DNA of 64,000 nt from Callipepla californica brunnescens (GCA_023055505.1 JALIRH010000077.1:1736001-1800000), one strand, 5' to 3'. Numbered from the stretch's first letter, positions 1 through 13,480 are shown. Numbers and translations are program-made. Notes: generated by a model from the letters alone, not told the origin.

Positions 1-1642
1 AATAAAAAGGCATTTTCTAGGAGAGACTATAAACACAGTATGGTCACTTTCAAATGGCTGTCCATAGCAATAGAAGAAAATTGTACGTATATCATTTGGC
101 AGAATATAAAGCATTTTTTCCCCTCCTTATTTCCTTCCTATCATAGGACTTTAAAACAAAAAGCTGTAAGTTTCTTGAGGCAGAGAGCCTTCATTCTGGC
201 AGCAGTACAAAAATGTAAGCAGCATGTGACAGAGGCCAGGCTAACACTCACAAAAATAAGCATCTTCCATACCCTCTCTCTCCTTTAAAGTTGCAAATCT
301 GATGGATTTCCTGACTGAATTTGTAAGATCAAGACCAAATGGAGTTAAGGGAGTAGAGCATTACACACAATTAGAATAATACTAATGGATATCTAAAATT
401 TAAAAGAAAAATCTCAAAAAAATCTCATTTATAAAGTACTGAAAGGGAAAAGGTCTTTTACACACGGCTGACGTTTTTCAGTCCCTCACATTGTTTAAAA
501 CTTGACCAAAATACCTCTTTTCTTTAAGTGAAAATCAGTTAACAGAAGAGCATAAACATCTCAAGCTGGTTCATGGACTCAAGGCAAAAAATCCACCATC
601 AACAGAGGAACGAGCTAATTTGATTATTCATTTGACAAAGCCCTAGTTGTATTATTCCCATTTTTTTCCAGACAATTATTGAAGAATAATAAGATACTGA
701 AGCTTTTGAATTGATGTTTTCAACACAGCATCGACTGCTCGAAGTCCAAAACCATCACTAGAGAATGGGTTTCATTTTCATGCTCCCATCAACATTTAAT
801 CCTAAATCTCAGCATCCCGTTTCAATTCTCACCTGTCTGTAGTCCCTTTTGTTGTGAGCTTACATCAGGTAACACCTGACAAAATAAAGACTGTCCGCAC
901 TGAGATTAATTAACGCGATTGTGAGATTAACTGGAGGAATTGTCAACAGGATGCCAAGTATGCGTGTTGCTGAAATGACACCAAGACAAATAGCTGGTTA
1001 TCAATTCCCAGAAATTTCAGAGCTCATTTTTTTTCCAGCTTAGTGTCAAAGGTAAGAAGAACAGGTGCCACCAACGGTTGCATTTGAGCCAGAAAACACT
1101 TTAAGCACGTGAGATCCAGTGGAGGTCAACTATGAAGTACTTCTCAAATCCTATCGTAAGAGTTGTGTTCCACCTATAAGACATACACACGCACAACTAA
1201 AGAGACCTCATAATTAGGTGAAATACACACTGCAACAAGATTCTTAGTGTCAATAAAGAACTCTTACTTGGTGAAATTAGAAGAACAAGCAGAATTAAAC
1301 AGCAGAAGTCAAAATTTGAATGTAAGCCTTGTGTTTTAAAGGTGAAGAACAAACATGAGAGACCTCTCCAGGCCATTTATGGCTTTGACAGGGGTGAGGA
1401 GCAGCCCATAAAGCACCAAGAGGCGGCCTCTCTGTTACAGGTGAGATGTGAACTGGCTAGGAAGGATCTTAAAAGGAGCCTCTTTTTAACTTCCTCGTGT
1501 CTTAATCAACACATTATGTATTAATACGTACCAAAAACATATTATTTACAGAGGATGCCTCAAAAAATTATGAAAAATTAACCACAGTCCTTAGATCTCA
1601 AGCTACCCCACAATGGATCAGGTTCTTCTCAAGGACGTATAG

Positions 1643-1661
1643 ACACACACACACACACACA
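1643..1661. repeat. (AC)n dinucleotide microsatellite
   Basis: This is a short uninterrupted run of AC units followed by degenerate A-rich sequence. On the opposite strand it reads as the VCVCVCV stretch of a spurious minus ORF (1629-1850), which is a repeat artefact. Confidence 0.9.
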
Positions 1662-4036
1662 AACACAAAAAAAACAGCCAGTGCAATTCACTACAGCAGA
1701 TGAAAAGTGACCAAGGTCAACAGCTGAGTTCCTCAGACCTTCACAATACCCAAAAGATATGTAGAGGCTCCTTCTCCCTTCAACAAAAGGAGTTATTATA
1801 TTATTAAACGATAAACGAAGGGCAGCTTCTGAAAGATACAGCAGGAACACTCAAGCACAGTGGTTAGAATTTATGGTGTTTCAATTCTGTGACAAAATGA
1901 GCAAGAGGGCTCATTTTCTCAGGAAGCCAATTTCTTCCCTCTGTAACCACCAACTTTCATATTCTGCAGCTTTGATCAACAGTTACAGCTAAATTAACAG
2001 AAAGTTGAAAGTATCAACTCTTGGTAAATACACATCCTCTACTGCCCTCAGAAATTCAGAATAAACGACATCCCAGTATCTGCTAGGTAGAATTATCCCA
2101 GAAATTACTTACAACATTTCAATTAAAATTAAATGTTTGAAGACAGTTCACTCCATATGTTGACAGTGACCGTAGTATGAAACGTTCTCTAGCTGACAGA
2201 ACACATTTGGTGTCTTAGACAATTCCAGCACAAAGAAACACGTTTAATTAAGAGAAACAAAAAACTGAAACATGCATCAGAACTCGTTACAGGGACACAC
2301 ATGTTTAAGAAAGTTAACATCCACAGAGAACTTCACACCAACAGTACAGAGATTTTCTGCTATCAAATTTCCATCAGATTTCAGCTACAACACAGGACTG
2401 GGTCAGCCTTCAGTTGCATCCTAACATCCATAGTAAGATGGGCTGATGTCCCATAGGGCTGGTACACCAAAGTCCACAACCTATTATATACAATTCCAAA
2501 TGCAAACTGCAAACTGTCATTGCTAACCGCCTTCAGAAAGAAGGGGAAAAATAATAGGTATAATGCGTTGATCTTTTGTAATCTTCAGGCATAGGCTAAT
2601 CACAAGGGAGACTGGCATCTCAGTTGCAATTTACATAAGATAATGAGAACTTCAGGTTCCGCCATAGTAACACCAAGCATCTCACAAATGTTTTCAGTGT
2701 TATGAAGAGGCCAAATCGGGGTGACATGTAATTGCAGCTAGAACCTTTGAATACTTTTTTCTGTGAGATAAGAGTCCACAAGCTAGCAACCACGTAACAG
2801 CAGCATGATTCTACGGCTTGATTTATGCACGCCAAATCTAATGCAACTTTTTTCTTTCTGAAAATGAAAATGTCTGCTTGTTTCAATCACTCTATTTTGG
2901 TAAAAGGTATTTCTGCAGTACTCTGATTCCTGTAGCATTGCAGGAGTCCCCATTTTACAACAGAGCAAAGAGAAGACCCTGAAAGAGTGTGGAGAAGCAA
3001 ATGGTATACGTCATCTATAGAGATGCATTCAGGACCAGGCCACAGATGGAGTCCTCTCAGGACTATCAGCAGTGCTCCTGTATCACTGATAGGGGGACAC
3101 ATTAGATAAAGAGGAATCCCTTCTTTAGAGCTTCTGGCTATTGTACGTAGGGCAAAATTTCCTTATTTTAAATATTTTCTGATCGTCTTAACCACCCTCA
3201 GACACTGAAACTAATTCTGCTTTACAGCTGTGCCACAATTGTTCTACAGGTCCTTACTGCACCCAGCTGGAAACAGTTGCACGTGTGATGTGAAGCCCAG
3301 GCATGCCTTCGTTTTAACTCTCACACCAGGAATATCTGCTCTCTGGTGCCAAGCAGATCTGCTTATGGCTCACGAGCTCCAGGTCACGTCTTCTGCAAGA
3401 GCCATTACTGAGAAGCTTAAATTTAGACACTGAAAAGTTACTAAATTTACTGTTGGCAATGAAGACTAATTTGATCCTTATTTTGGGGAAGCTCACTTTG
3501 AATTCAGATTTAGAATATCAATGGAAATAATTGTTCTTTGTTGAGAAGCTTCTGTAATTGCCAATTCTCTTTTCCATGCTGAGACGGAAAACTTCTACCA
3601 ATTAGTCTCTTTCTTGTCATCTGATGTCCTTCTACTGACTTTCTTGGACTGTCATTCCCTGCACTGACAACCACAAACCACAGGGTAAAACACAGACAGA
3701 GGTACTTTAAGTCTTCCGAGCGCACTTAGTAGTGATCATCCGCTAATCCTGAAGTGGATGCCAAAAGCAAACAAACAAAAACAGAAACCAGCGAGCGTTG
3801 AGAGCTCAAATTAGCAGGCTCAGAAATTCCCTCACTGCTGCACAGCACATCGTGTTCAGGAACTTGTGCACACCATCAGAATCCTCAGTGTGGTAATGGC
3901 TGCCCTAGATGAGACAGAATAAGAGCATTATCAGAAGAAGACAATGATGGTCCCTGGCAGAGGGTGATATTTTATATTCAGCTGGCAAACAATCAGACCA
4001 GGCTAGTTTTAAAGCCTGCACAATGGGAACGTAGCA

Positions 4037-4056
4037 ATAAATAAATAAATAAATAC
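4037..4056. repeat. (AATA)n tetranucleotide microsatellite
   Basis: About five tandem AATA/TAAA units in otherwise unremarkable AT-rich DNA. Confidence 0.85.
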
Positions 4057-4517
4057 AGCTCTGAATTGGGATACAGATGCTGGCCTTCTGGCATCACACG
4101 GTCCTCGTGCTGCCAAATTTAAACCAAGGCTATGCAAAAAGCAAACTTAAAATCACCTCAGAAGAGGCAAAGATCTTCCTTTTAGCTGCTCTACTTAGTG
4201 CTTAGACGTATGCCCTCTGCGTCTCATTCCAACAAACTCCGCCTGATACCGCAGGGTATGACAGAGCATCTCAGAGCCACAGAGGACACAAACCCTCCTT
4301 CCCCCAAGGGCTGCAGTCCCTGCACCCCATGGGCCACTCATTCACTGCACTGCCTGAGGACATCACAAAACATTGTACCAGTGCAGTTACTGGAAAGGAA
4401 AGAACAAGGAGACTGGAGAAACATCCAGGCTGTAGAAAACTGAACATATCTAGAAGTACTTTGAAGTCTTAGGATTGGGTTTTGTGGCAACCGAGTTTGG
4501 GCAAGTAGATGGCTTAC

Positions 4518-4592
4518 CTGATCAGAAATGGGTTCAACTCAGTGTGTGCACCCTACACAACACATCAAAATCACATTCCATTTATCAGGATT
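4518..4592 (-). other. exon-like segment, non-coding in appearance
   Basis: On the minus strand a pyrimidine tract and an AG acceptor (AG at 4594-4593) are followed by 75 nt and a strong donor, CAG|GTAAGC, after 4518. All three frames contain stops, so if this is transcribed it would be a UTR or lncRNA exon. Its strand agrees with a leftward transcript from the CpG island near 35 kb. The call rests on splice-site consensus only, and chance is a real alternative. Confidence 0.2.
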
Positions 4593-4862
4593 CTCAAGCA
4601 AGAGATGGGGAAAAAAAAAACACCCAAGTCTAGACCCCTTCACAGTTGTTCCCCTCCACCCAGAAAATCTAGTTAAAAGAATAATTAACGATTAGATTAT
4701 ACAACATATTGAGACCAGAACTCCAACAACCACGCTGTAAAGGAACAACACAGGTTCACAATATTTACTAAAAATACTATCAGACTTCAGTTTTGATCTG
4801 CAGATACTCTTTCAAGACTACATTTTCGCGATGGAAAATTCCCTCTCATCTCTTCTCTGCAG

Positions 4863-5071
4863 GCCGAAAAGCAGCAGGCAGCTGCAAGCAGTTCCCCTAG
4901 AGCTGCCCTGCGTCCCGCTGGCAACTGCCTACCGTCACTGCCCAAGCACAGCTCTTGCTGCTGTGTGTTCAAGCACTTGGGCAGAGCAGCAAAGGACTGC
5001 AAGAGGAGCAATTTCAAACACTTCCTCATCTCTGAGTCAACTGTCCTCAAGTGAAACGCTCTCATTCTCAG
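4863..5071 (+). other. exon-like segment with an open frame
   Basis: An excellent plus-strand acceptor (pyrimidine tract ending tctctgcag, AG at 4861-4862) is followed by 209 nt and a consensus donor, TCTCAG|GTGAGA, after 5071. One forward frame stays open across the whole segment (part of an ORF at 4831-5088). The peptide is Ser/Ala-rich and I recognise no domain. The complementary strand is also open (4787-5107), which reflects local base composition. The segment is more GC-rich than its flanks. It could be a lncRNA or alternative exon, or a chance pairing of splice sites. Confidence 0.3.
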
Positions 5072-5079
5072 GTGAGATT

Positions 5080-6900
5080 GTTTTTTGATTGTTTTGTTTT
5101 TTTTCAAGCTTGAGGAAAGCTCAGCTCATACACCTACCTAAGAAGTTGTTGGGTATTTTTGTTAGTTTTAGGACCGGTGCACGGCTCTGCTGTAATTCAG
5201 ATGTAATCTAATACTGTTTTGCTAGGTACCTGTTTCCACTCAACCAGCAGCACATCACTCCGTACCTGGGTTCCAAAGGCCCTAAGCTTAGCCAGTTTCA
5301 CCAACTTTTTTCGTTTTTCTTCCACGTATTTCCTTTGCAGCACTTCAAAGGACAGAAATATTAACTACTCCTGCCTCCCACCTTCTGAGGATGTTTCTGG
5401 TCATTAAATTCAATCTCTGGCTGCACATCATTTCATGCCTATGCTTCAGCAGCAGCAGAGCCGAGCTTCAATTGAAACACCACTTCCACAAAGCCACTGC
5501 TCGTATAGCAGAGTGCTCCTCCGGTCTGTGCATCAAGAACACAGTGGCTAACTTTGTGTTTTACTTCCTTGTGTCACAGCCATCACGTTCCACATGTGCT
5601 ACTTATGCCCTTCTTACAAATACATACTCAGAACGAAGCAATATTCTGTCTCCCTGCAAGGGCTTGCAGTTCTGATTTGAGAACTTCATGAACAGTTCTG
5701 GTTTCATCAGCTAACGTATTACAGCTTCATCCCTGCTCCATCCATGGATGGATTATAAATGCATTTCCGACAAGCTTATTACTGAGCTTACATCTCCTAA
5801 TTATGTTTTTCTTTTCCAACAGCCAGCTTTACCCTGGTTCTTTGCTGTGAAAATTACAGTCTTGCTTAGACTTTACACTGAAGATATATGCATTCCTCGG
5901 CCTTTTTTTTTTTTTATTATTATTATTTTTTTGAAGTAATTCAGCAGTTGAAATCCAAGCCCTTTAGTGCTGACAAACACACCCCAACAGAATGAATTAA
6001 ATATTTCTCAAGGCAATTTCAAAAAACACAGGTCTTTCATCCTCTACTACTTTTCATCCTAACAAACTGGGACATCAAATGGATGGTATTTTTATTGCAG
6101 CTGTGAACTGTCAGTCCAAAGACCAAGAAACAGTAAAAATAGGAAGGAAGCCTCTAAGCAGGGGGCTGAAAAAAAAAAAAAATCTCTGTTTCTCTTGCTT
6201 TCAGTTAATGCAATTACAAAATGGTCTTTATGATTCATATTCTACTTGGTTCAGGGTTCATTGTATATGAATCAAATCCTCTGGGCAGAACGTACATCCT
6301 GTAACTTCACACAAGGAAACAACTGTTTCTCCAAAGTCCTTCCTCGCAGCAAAAGCAGCACTCTCAAACCAGTGACTGCAGATGAATTCCTTAATAAAGA
6401 AGCATCAAACCACCAAGGGCCTAAACAGAGAATCCAGGTTCTTCATAACCTAATTCCTCAGAGCAGACACCAAAACCAAGATCTCTCCAGCTGTGTTCAT
6501 GCCACCAATAACAACAGATACATCCCACGCTCTGAAACACTGGCAGTTTATGCAATTAAAACTTGCATATAGGCATTTATTACAGTAAATTTACAAGACA
6601 AGCCACACTCATTACAGCTATTACAGTGAACACATTTTCATATTTTAATGATTACACGCTTTCAGAAACAAGTGACAATGCTCAGACATCCAGAGCAGCG
6701 CTTTCAGACTGACTGCTGCTGCAGCTCTACTTCAACCAACACGACCCAAGATCTCTGTCGAGAGCTGAGCAATTGTTCAGAGGGCAGTATTGCTACTTAT
6801 AGTGTCTTTGTCATCGGTCCTGTTTCTGCTACAAGAAACACTACTGAAAAAAGGTTTTCTTCACATTTCACCTTGTGAAAGCATAAGACTAACGCCTGGG
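5080..6900. other. non-coding stretch, no gene recognised
   Basis: T-rich and A-rich homopolymer runs (about 5907-5935 and 6167-6181) and short ORFs of 62-108 codons with no recognisable motif. I see no repeat family that I can name. Confidence 0.55.
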
Positions 6901-6919
6901 GCTTTGTGAGACTTCACAC

Positions 6920-7025
6920 AGCAGTTGGTCTAGCAGCTTGGTGGCTGCTGACTGTGGCAGGGGGTTGGACATGGTGATCTCTAGAGTTCCCTTCCAACCC
7001 ACACAGCTGTGTGATTCTGTGATTC
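6920..7025 (+). mobile_element. CR1 LINE, 5'-truncated 3' end
   Basis: The sequence runs through a ggggttggac...gatctctagag block and a cccttccaaccc block, and ends in a duplicated gtgattctgtgattc. This is the hallmark 3' terminus of avian CR1 non-LTR retrotransposons, which lack a poly-A tail and end in a short ATTCTGTG-type repeat. Only about 100 bp remain and no coding sequence is left. The plus-strand orientation follows from the terminus at the right end. Confidence 0.88.
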
Positions 7026-7029
7026 AAAA

Positions 7030-10000
7030 GTCTTTGGATCACAACAAAAATGTCTCCTAGAAGTCCAGACGGACAGGCACGTCGAGTCGCACATGCAATG
7101 AATGCACCTGTTCTCTGCATGCCTCCCATTTTCATACCAATCTGTTCAGACTGCTCTGTTAGCACGTAGTAAACAACACCTGGTCGCAGCGCACAAAGTC
7201 ACAAGTTTGTCAGTGACCTTCTTTAAACTCTCAGTTCTTACTAGGTTCTCCACAAAGAGAGCCAGCTGCTTTACTCCAGGTGAGCACACAGCATTCTGAC
7301 GTGGCAGACCAATCACATGCCAACTAGAGTTTTGTCTCTCAGAAAGGAAAAATAATAATGATGTGTTTGCTCCATGCAAATAACATACAAAGATCCACTA
7401 TATACAGAGATAGCAAATGCAGAAATCACTTCTACACCTTGCTAGGATATGCCCTCACTGCAAACATGGCAATACTGGAGGATGAGATCAAGCTCCCAGC
7501 TAATCTCAGATTCAGCCTGGAATAACCTCATCCATCCAGAACTCAGAAATCATTTTTATTTAGGAGGTATACCTCCCTCTAGCAGATTAGACTGTGTTCA
7601 GTTTTACATTTTCAGGACTCCACAGCAGTATAGTGCCTCCAGCACTGTCACTGCATCTATGCCAGCAGGAGAGGAAACACAGGATGACTGAGCAAGGAAG
7701 GCAGAGAAAAGAGCTTTTAGTTTTTTTGGCAGAAGATACTTCGAAGATTATACAGAAGAGGAGGAGAAGAAAGCAACCTTAGTATTGCAAGCATAGCTGC
7801 ATTAGAACATGACAGGAAAAAGGTTAATTCTCTCTGTCTCTTTGGAGCCAGGCAGGAGGAAAGCTCAGGGCTCCTTATCCATCCTGTCATTCTCCTTTAC
7901 CCCATCTGCCTCATCCAGCTTGGGTTGTTGGTTGGTTGTTTCCTCACTGTTAGTGTGGTTTTGTTGATGAGAGACAAAATAATTAATTAAAAATAAAATT
8001 AAAAATAGAAAATCCTGAAGTTTTGAAATCTACACAAAACAATTTTGGCCTTAATATTTAAACACATGTTAAAGAAAAAAAAGAAGCATTGTTTAAAAAA
8101 ATGACTCTGATGCCACAGAACCCAAGATAAATAGACTTTATTTTCCTCTACAGGAAATGGCTTCATTTGGAAGATCTCTAGAAATGTCCGAATCCTTGCA
8201 AATGATCTACTGTTTGTTTCTTCATCAGAACTTCATATAACTGCATAGTGGCTCAATGGAAAAAAGCATTTCCATCTTGGGAAGGATTTCAGAATAAAAT
8301 TTATTTCTACTGAACTTGAAGGGACTCATACGGGTGAAGTGCTTCTCTGAATGTCAGCCAAGACCTGACAAAGCAGCAGGGTGCTGGGGAGAAGTCCTGA
8401 TCCCATAGATGCATTGATCACATATCTACGGTACTGCTACGCACCGTATCTGTTTAGACCTTGGTATGTGCCGATGTGTGCCTGACCTACTGCAGGGAAA
8501 CCCAGGAAACATCCATTAACCCCACGTGCCAGTTAACTCAAAAATAATATAATCAGACGTAAATGCTGTGAAAACTAAATACATCCATCTCAGTAACTTA
8601 ATGCTCCAATGAAGTGCCTTCACCACACTGTTCATTAGCTACCTAAAGTGCACAACCACACATCAAATATACATCTCAAAATACTCTGTGTAAAAGCATG
8701 AATCCTTAAATAATTTCTAAGCGTGTGTTTAAGTTTTATCACAATGCTGGACTAACACATTTACATCTCTCACTGCATTTTCTGTGCCTCATTTATCAGG
8801 AACAGAGCTGCAAAGCCAAAATCCCACAAAGGTTTAACAGCCAGCAGTACATATCTGAAAGAGAAGAACTGTATTTTGGTGGTGGTGCTATCTTGAATGA
8901 CAAGTTATTAATGTCTACGCACATAAAACGTGAAGAAAGAGAATGTCTATCTTGTCACTGACTATGCAAATCTACCTAGTTAAGACTAGGAACTGAAACC
9001 TCAAGAGCAGCTTTGATAGCATCCTCCTAATTCAGACTGCTGAGATTAGCGACAAAAATTGTTACTGCCTACTAAAATCTGCCTCTATGGCAACAACAGT
9101 CATTTCCTCCTTCATTCATCTCAGGTACAATGAACTCGACGGTGTGCTGCTCTTTCAAGCCTAAGTTGAAATTTGAATCAGCTGAGCAAGATTGCTGTCC
9201 ACAGCCCAAAACAGAGGTTACCGTGTTGCTCTGAAGCGCTTACAACTTTCTGGCCATAAATAACCGTCCCTTCACCTGATCTCTGACCCATAAGCACAAA
9301 AGATTAAGAAGTCAAGCTCATAACCTGATTCCATTGTTCCTTTTTATGTTACCCTCTACCTCACAGCTGCAGCACGCAGATGGGTTTCCCACTGCACATA
9401 TCACTCAGTCATAGCTGATAACACAAAGTCCTTCTGCTCAAGAACCTGTGGCTGCTGTGCTGCTCCAACCCAAAGGACAGCTTAGGACCATCTCTCACAC
9501 TGGGCTGGGACAGGGTTGCAGTCAGCAAGAACAAAGCAGGAATCCAGAGAGAGCAACCCAAATCTGTTTAATCTTGCCGAGATCTTTAAGGATCAACTGA
9601 CTCCAAAAACAGACATACCAGTACAAAGGGGGAAAAGTGACTAATTATACTCGTGTCCTAAGAAAACAAGCCTTGAGGTAGCCTTCACCTAACATGTTTT
9701 CTGACCTGCTTGCTGTTTTTACTTCTTTCTAGAGAAGTCTGCAGGCTGATTCTGCAAAGTAAGCATACACGCATTCTGGCTCCATCACATGCCAGTAAAT
9801 CTGTTGCAGATATTTTACCACAGTTCGTTGATTCAGCCTCTAACTACTACATTGGAAAGTCCTCAAGCCAAAACTCTGATAGGAAGGATTTTTTATTTTT
9901 TATTTTTTTATATAGAGGGAATTTTTCCTTCCAAGAAGTAGGCAGCTGAAACTCTTTGCCCAAACCAGGTCATACATGATAAACACTTCCAACTGAGTAA

Positions 10001-11850
10001 TGCAGGAGATTCTGTTTCACATTTCAGAAGACAAACAGATACAGTTTTTAGGGACACCAGTCACCAGCTTTCACCGTAGCCTTCCATTTCATCTTCAAAG
10101 ATGCAGGCGACAGTACAGACTGGGGGAAGGACAGAGAACTTAAATCTTTTGCACCTACTCAGAAGAAAAAGCACACCTCCTACTGAGATCTCACTACCAG
10201 CACTGAAGATATCCAAGCTCTTATTTCCCTATGAATTTTCTCAGTGCCTTAAAAACAGTGCTTTGCACCAAGGGCAGATGTTATCGTGTAGTTGGTGTTG
10301 ACCTAGGAGAGGATACAAGCTTTATTTCCAGAATAGTGTGACGTGCTATGGGGGAAAAACAGAGGAGCAGAGCATGAAGGAGTGACTGAGGCAAAGAAGT
10401 AAATAATTGTACTTCTCTTTCCCAACAGGAATAAGATATTTATTTTACTGTCTCTTTTTTTCCTAACAATTCCAAAATGCACAGTGTAATTTACAAGAAC
10501 AAATTGTTTTTCCACAGAATTTTCATGAGACCCCCTGCCGTTTTAATTAGGAACGTCTGGGAGAATAGTACTGAACTTGCTTCTGTTGCTACAGCTCTTT
10601 GTCCCTGGAGGAGTTCCCACAGCCACGTAGCACTGCTGCTGTACTTTGAGGGTCTTTCAGAAACCAGTCCACGCTTTGCTACCTGCTTCAGCCAGCCTTC
10701 ATACGCTCTGTGACATCAACTGTGCCAAACAAGGACCCCGTGAAATTTTCCTCCAGAAAATATATCTTTAAATATCATTGCTAATTGAATTACGTACTCG
10801 TGGTGTCTCCCTCACTTTTAAACATTTCTCATTTGCATTTAAGCACTATTTATGTAATGATTAACAGGGCAAAAACACACATATTGCATCAAGGAAGTCA
10901 CTTCGTTAAGCGAGAGCCATCATTCTGCCACAGCTTAAGGCTCTACAGTCCAGAACAAAAAGCACACACAGAGCATCTCCTCATGAAGGCAGGCAAGGGA
11001 AATGAAAAGCAAATAAAAAGCTTTTTTCTTTTTTTCCCCTCATTTTCAACACTTTCAAACTGACAAGAGCCGGTCTCCTAACAGGGTGCTTCTGACCCCC
11101 AAAGACAAAGCACAGTCAAATGGAGGACACACTAAATATCTAGAATGTTCCAAACTGACAACAGAACCTCAATGAGAAATCTCTGGGATTATCAAGCTTT
11201 TGTTTCAGTGTAAAACCACTCCTCAGCACCACATAATAAAACAGAAATGCACTCAAAGATTGATTTCACTGTCTTTCTAAAACAGTTACAATGCCAAAGG
11301 ACAACTTCAGGAGTCTGTGCCTAATGGTCAAGCCTTGCAGCCATTAACTGGCATTTCCAGCCTGCCTTTAGGTCCTGCTTTTAATTCATACTATGAGAGG
11401 GAGAGCTCCATGCAGCACCCTGCTAAGCATCAGTGCAAAAGTCATGCACCAGCCTCACATGGAAAGCTCTCTGCTTCCCTGACTGCACAGAAAGCTCAAT
11501 TCTGCCTGCTCTGCCCACAGAAAACTGAGCAATTGTTTTGTTTTGTTTTCCTACTTATTTACCTTTAATACAGTCTGCAAAGACTAGAAACTTATTTTGG
11601 ACAGACAACTGAAAAATCACTGCAACTCTTGTTTAGGCAAGTTAAAGCACCACGGGCCCACTGCAGCAGGAAATACAAGGCTTAGCTGCTCAGAGTGCAA
11701 CACGTGTGCAAAATGATCCTTGGAAGCATGCTGGTTTGCCTTGCTATTTCAAAACATTTGCTATAGCTTTCAAACAAAAGCAGTGTAGGATAGCAAAAAA
11801 TTAACCTTGTTTAAAATATCAAGGCACAGAATTCCAGAGAAGTCTTCTGC
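7030..11850. other. non-coding stretch, no gene recognised
   Basis: AT-rich DNA with ORFs of at most about 92 codons and no recognised domain or repeat family. T-rich tracts occur near 9890-9912 and 11027-11040. Nothing here can be assigned a function from sequence alone. Confidence 0.55.
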
Positions 11851-11853
11851 AGT

Positions 11854-11946
11854 AAAAAAAAAAAAAAAAAAGCATATGTATATATAAATATATAGAGACA
11901 ATATGTAGCACCTATATATACATATATATAAATACACATATATATA
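11854..11946. repeat. A18 run followed by degenerate (TA)n/(TATA)n tract
   Basis: Eighteen consecutive A residues (11854-11871) are followed by imperfect TA-rich sequence to about 11946. It is low-complexity and gives a spurious Tyr/Ile-rich ORF on the minus strand (11770-12051). Confidence 0.9.
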
Positions 11947-11949
11947 AAA

Positions 11950-13100
11950 TACCTGAATTTCCATGAAATCCTGTGAGAACTGCCTGTTGATGGACAAATC
12001 TAGAGTCAGCTCCTCCATGTGAGTAGCATTCCTCATTCCACTCCCCCTCACTTACATCCCTTCAGTTAGAAAAATACCAAAGGCCAAAACTGCTAACCAA
12101 ACCCACTGAAGAGTACTAAGGCACCATGTTAACAATTTAATTCTAACACAGCAGGTTCAAGAAGAAATAAGCATTTCTGACTCACTAGAATGAGCACACA
12201 TCTAGGATGACTTGGAAGGCAGGTTGAGGCTGCCTGGTTGCCAGTATCAGATGGTAGCTACATATGTCTTTGCCTACTGCACAGCTCTAATTATCCCCAG
12301 AAAATGGTATGGATGCCAATCTGTGCTGGCCAGCCAGCAGAGAACCAGCAAAGCCTGCGCTTCCAGCAGCGAGTCCCTTAAGACCACTTGTGCTTTCTGT
12401 CTCCATACAGGAAGCATTTATGAACCATTTCACTCAACAGAAGGATTTCTGAAAAATCACAGTCGATACAAAAGCACTGTAAGAGAAATTACTGCAGTGA
12501 CTGAACCAACTACTGCATAATTTCATATCTAGAAGAAGAAAAAGCTTCAATATTAAGGTTGATGTTTCTGATGAGGAGAGGGAAATGAGATCTTGGATGC
12601 CATACAAATCCATCTGAATCAACTCAACCCAAGCAAACCTGAGGGAAGTTTTCTTAGCAGCCATTGTCGTAAGTCTGAACACTGTTACTTTCCAATTCTC
12701 CTTCACTTCTGCTGTATCCTGTCTTGCTAAAACCTGTATGACATCTTTTCCCAGTGAAAAAACCCATTTTCCTGATTTCACATGCCAGGAACACATTCCA
12801 GTGTGCTCTATCCGGAAGCCAAGAGGAGTTCTTTTTGTCCAAGCTCCCAATTTTTAACTCAAGTAAGGGCTCATGGGTTGAGTTCTTTCCTTACAGAAAG
12901 GGCTGCTTTGAGCCTTCTATACTTTTGACATGCCAGCAACTCCAAACCTGGGATTCCTCATACTTAACAATCACAGATGCCCTCTGTTACTATTCCTAAT
13001 CTCCAATAGACTATTTGTATCACAATTACTTTCACATAACACTTTCTAAAGCTATGTGAAACACCAACACCCAAATAATTTTCGAGATGAAAGGTTTCCT
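11950..13100. other. non-coding stretch, no gene recognised
   Basis: The longest ORF is a minus-strand frame of 138 codons (12434-12850) with no motif I recognise. No splice signals of note were seen around it, so I regard it as chance. Confidence 0.5.
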
Positions 13101-13104
13101 GCGC

Positions 13105-13480
13105 ACAATGCTCAACATTTATCTGTACTGAATTTCATCTGTTTTCCTATTATGCAGCCACGTGATGCTCTCAGGGCCCTGTGTAGCTCCTCACCATTAG
13201 CACTCATCTCTCCTACCTGAAAAGCAATCATCAGCGTATGTGTACTTACTTCTTCCAAAGCAGTGAGGAACAGGTCTGCCAGCAACTCCTCTGCATTGTG
13301 GAAGGAGATTCATTATTCCTAAATTTAAATTTCTTACCTTTTAATCACCTTGTATCAGTGCAAGAATCTTTGTTCTTATTCCCCTTGGTATTTTGACAGC
13401 CCTACCTGATCCCTTCAAAGACCTCAATAATTGCAATAGGATCAAATTCCAGCTACAAAATCCACATTAATTCTTCTGTA
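13105..13480 (-). mobile_element. ancient L3/CR1-like LINE relic (reverse transcriptase region)
   Basis: Read on the minus strand, the left part encodes peptides resembling the region downstream of the RT catalytic core in L3/CR1-type LINEs: RALRASRGCIIGKQMKFSTD followed by KC, matching the family pattern of a Leu-rich stretch, W..KWQM.FN and DKC. The right part (about 13405-13480) resembles the family segment about the bound between EN and RT, reading ...ccttcaaagacctcaataa and then acaaaatccacattaa. Frames are broken and the middle is poorly preserved, so this is a very old, immobile copy. The family identification is from recall of amniote L3/CR1 consensus patterns. Confidence 0.6.

Larger units (their letters stand above)
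1..4517. other. AT-rich non-coding stretch, no gene recognised
   Basis: I see only short ORFs without recognisable domains. The stretch contains an (AC)n run near 1643-1661 and an (AATA)n run near 4037-4056. A splice-donor-like site (caaag|gtaaga) lies near 1051. No CR1 terminus or transposase fragment was recognised here. It is best read as intron or intergenic DNA. Confidence 0.6.

Noticed and set aside
4787..5107. 106-codon minus ORF opposite the exon-like segment
   Set aside because: It is a shadow of the same GC-richer DNA. The splice signals favour the plus strand, and no motif was recognised.
12434..12850. 138-codon minus ORF
   Set aside because: No domain or repeat similarity recognised and no supporting splice sites.
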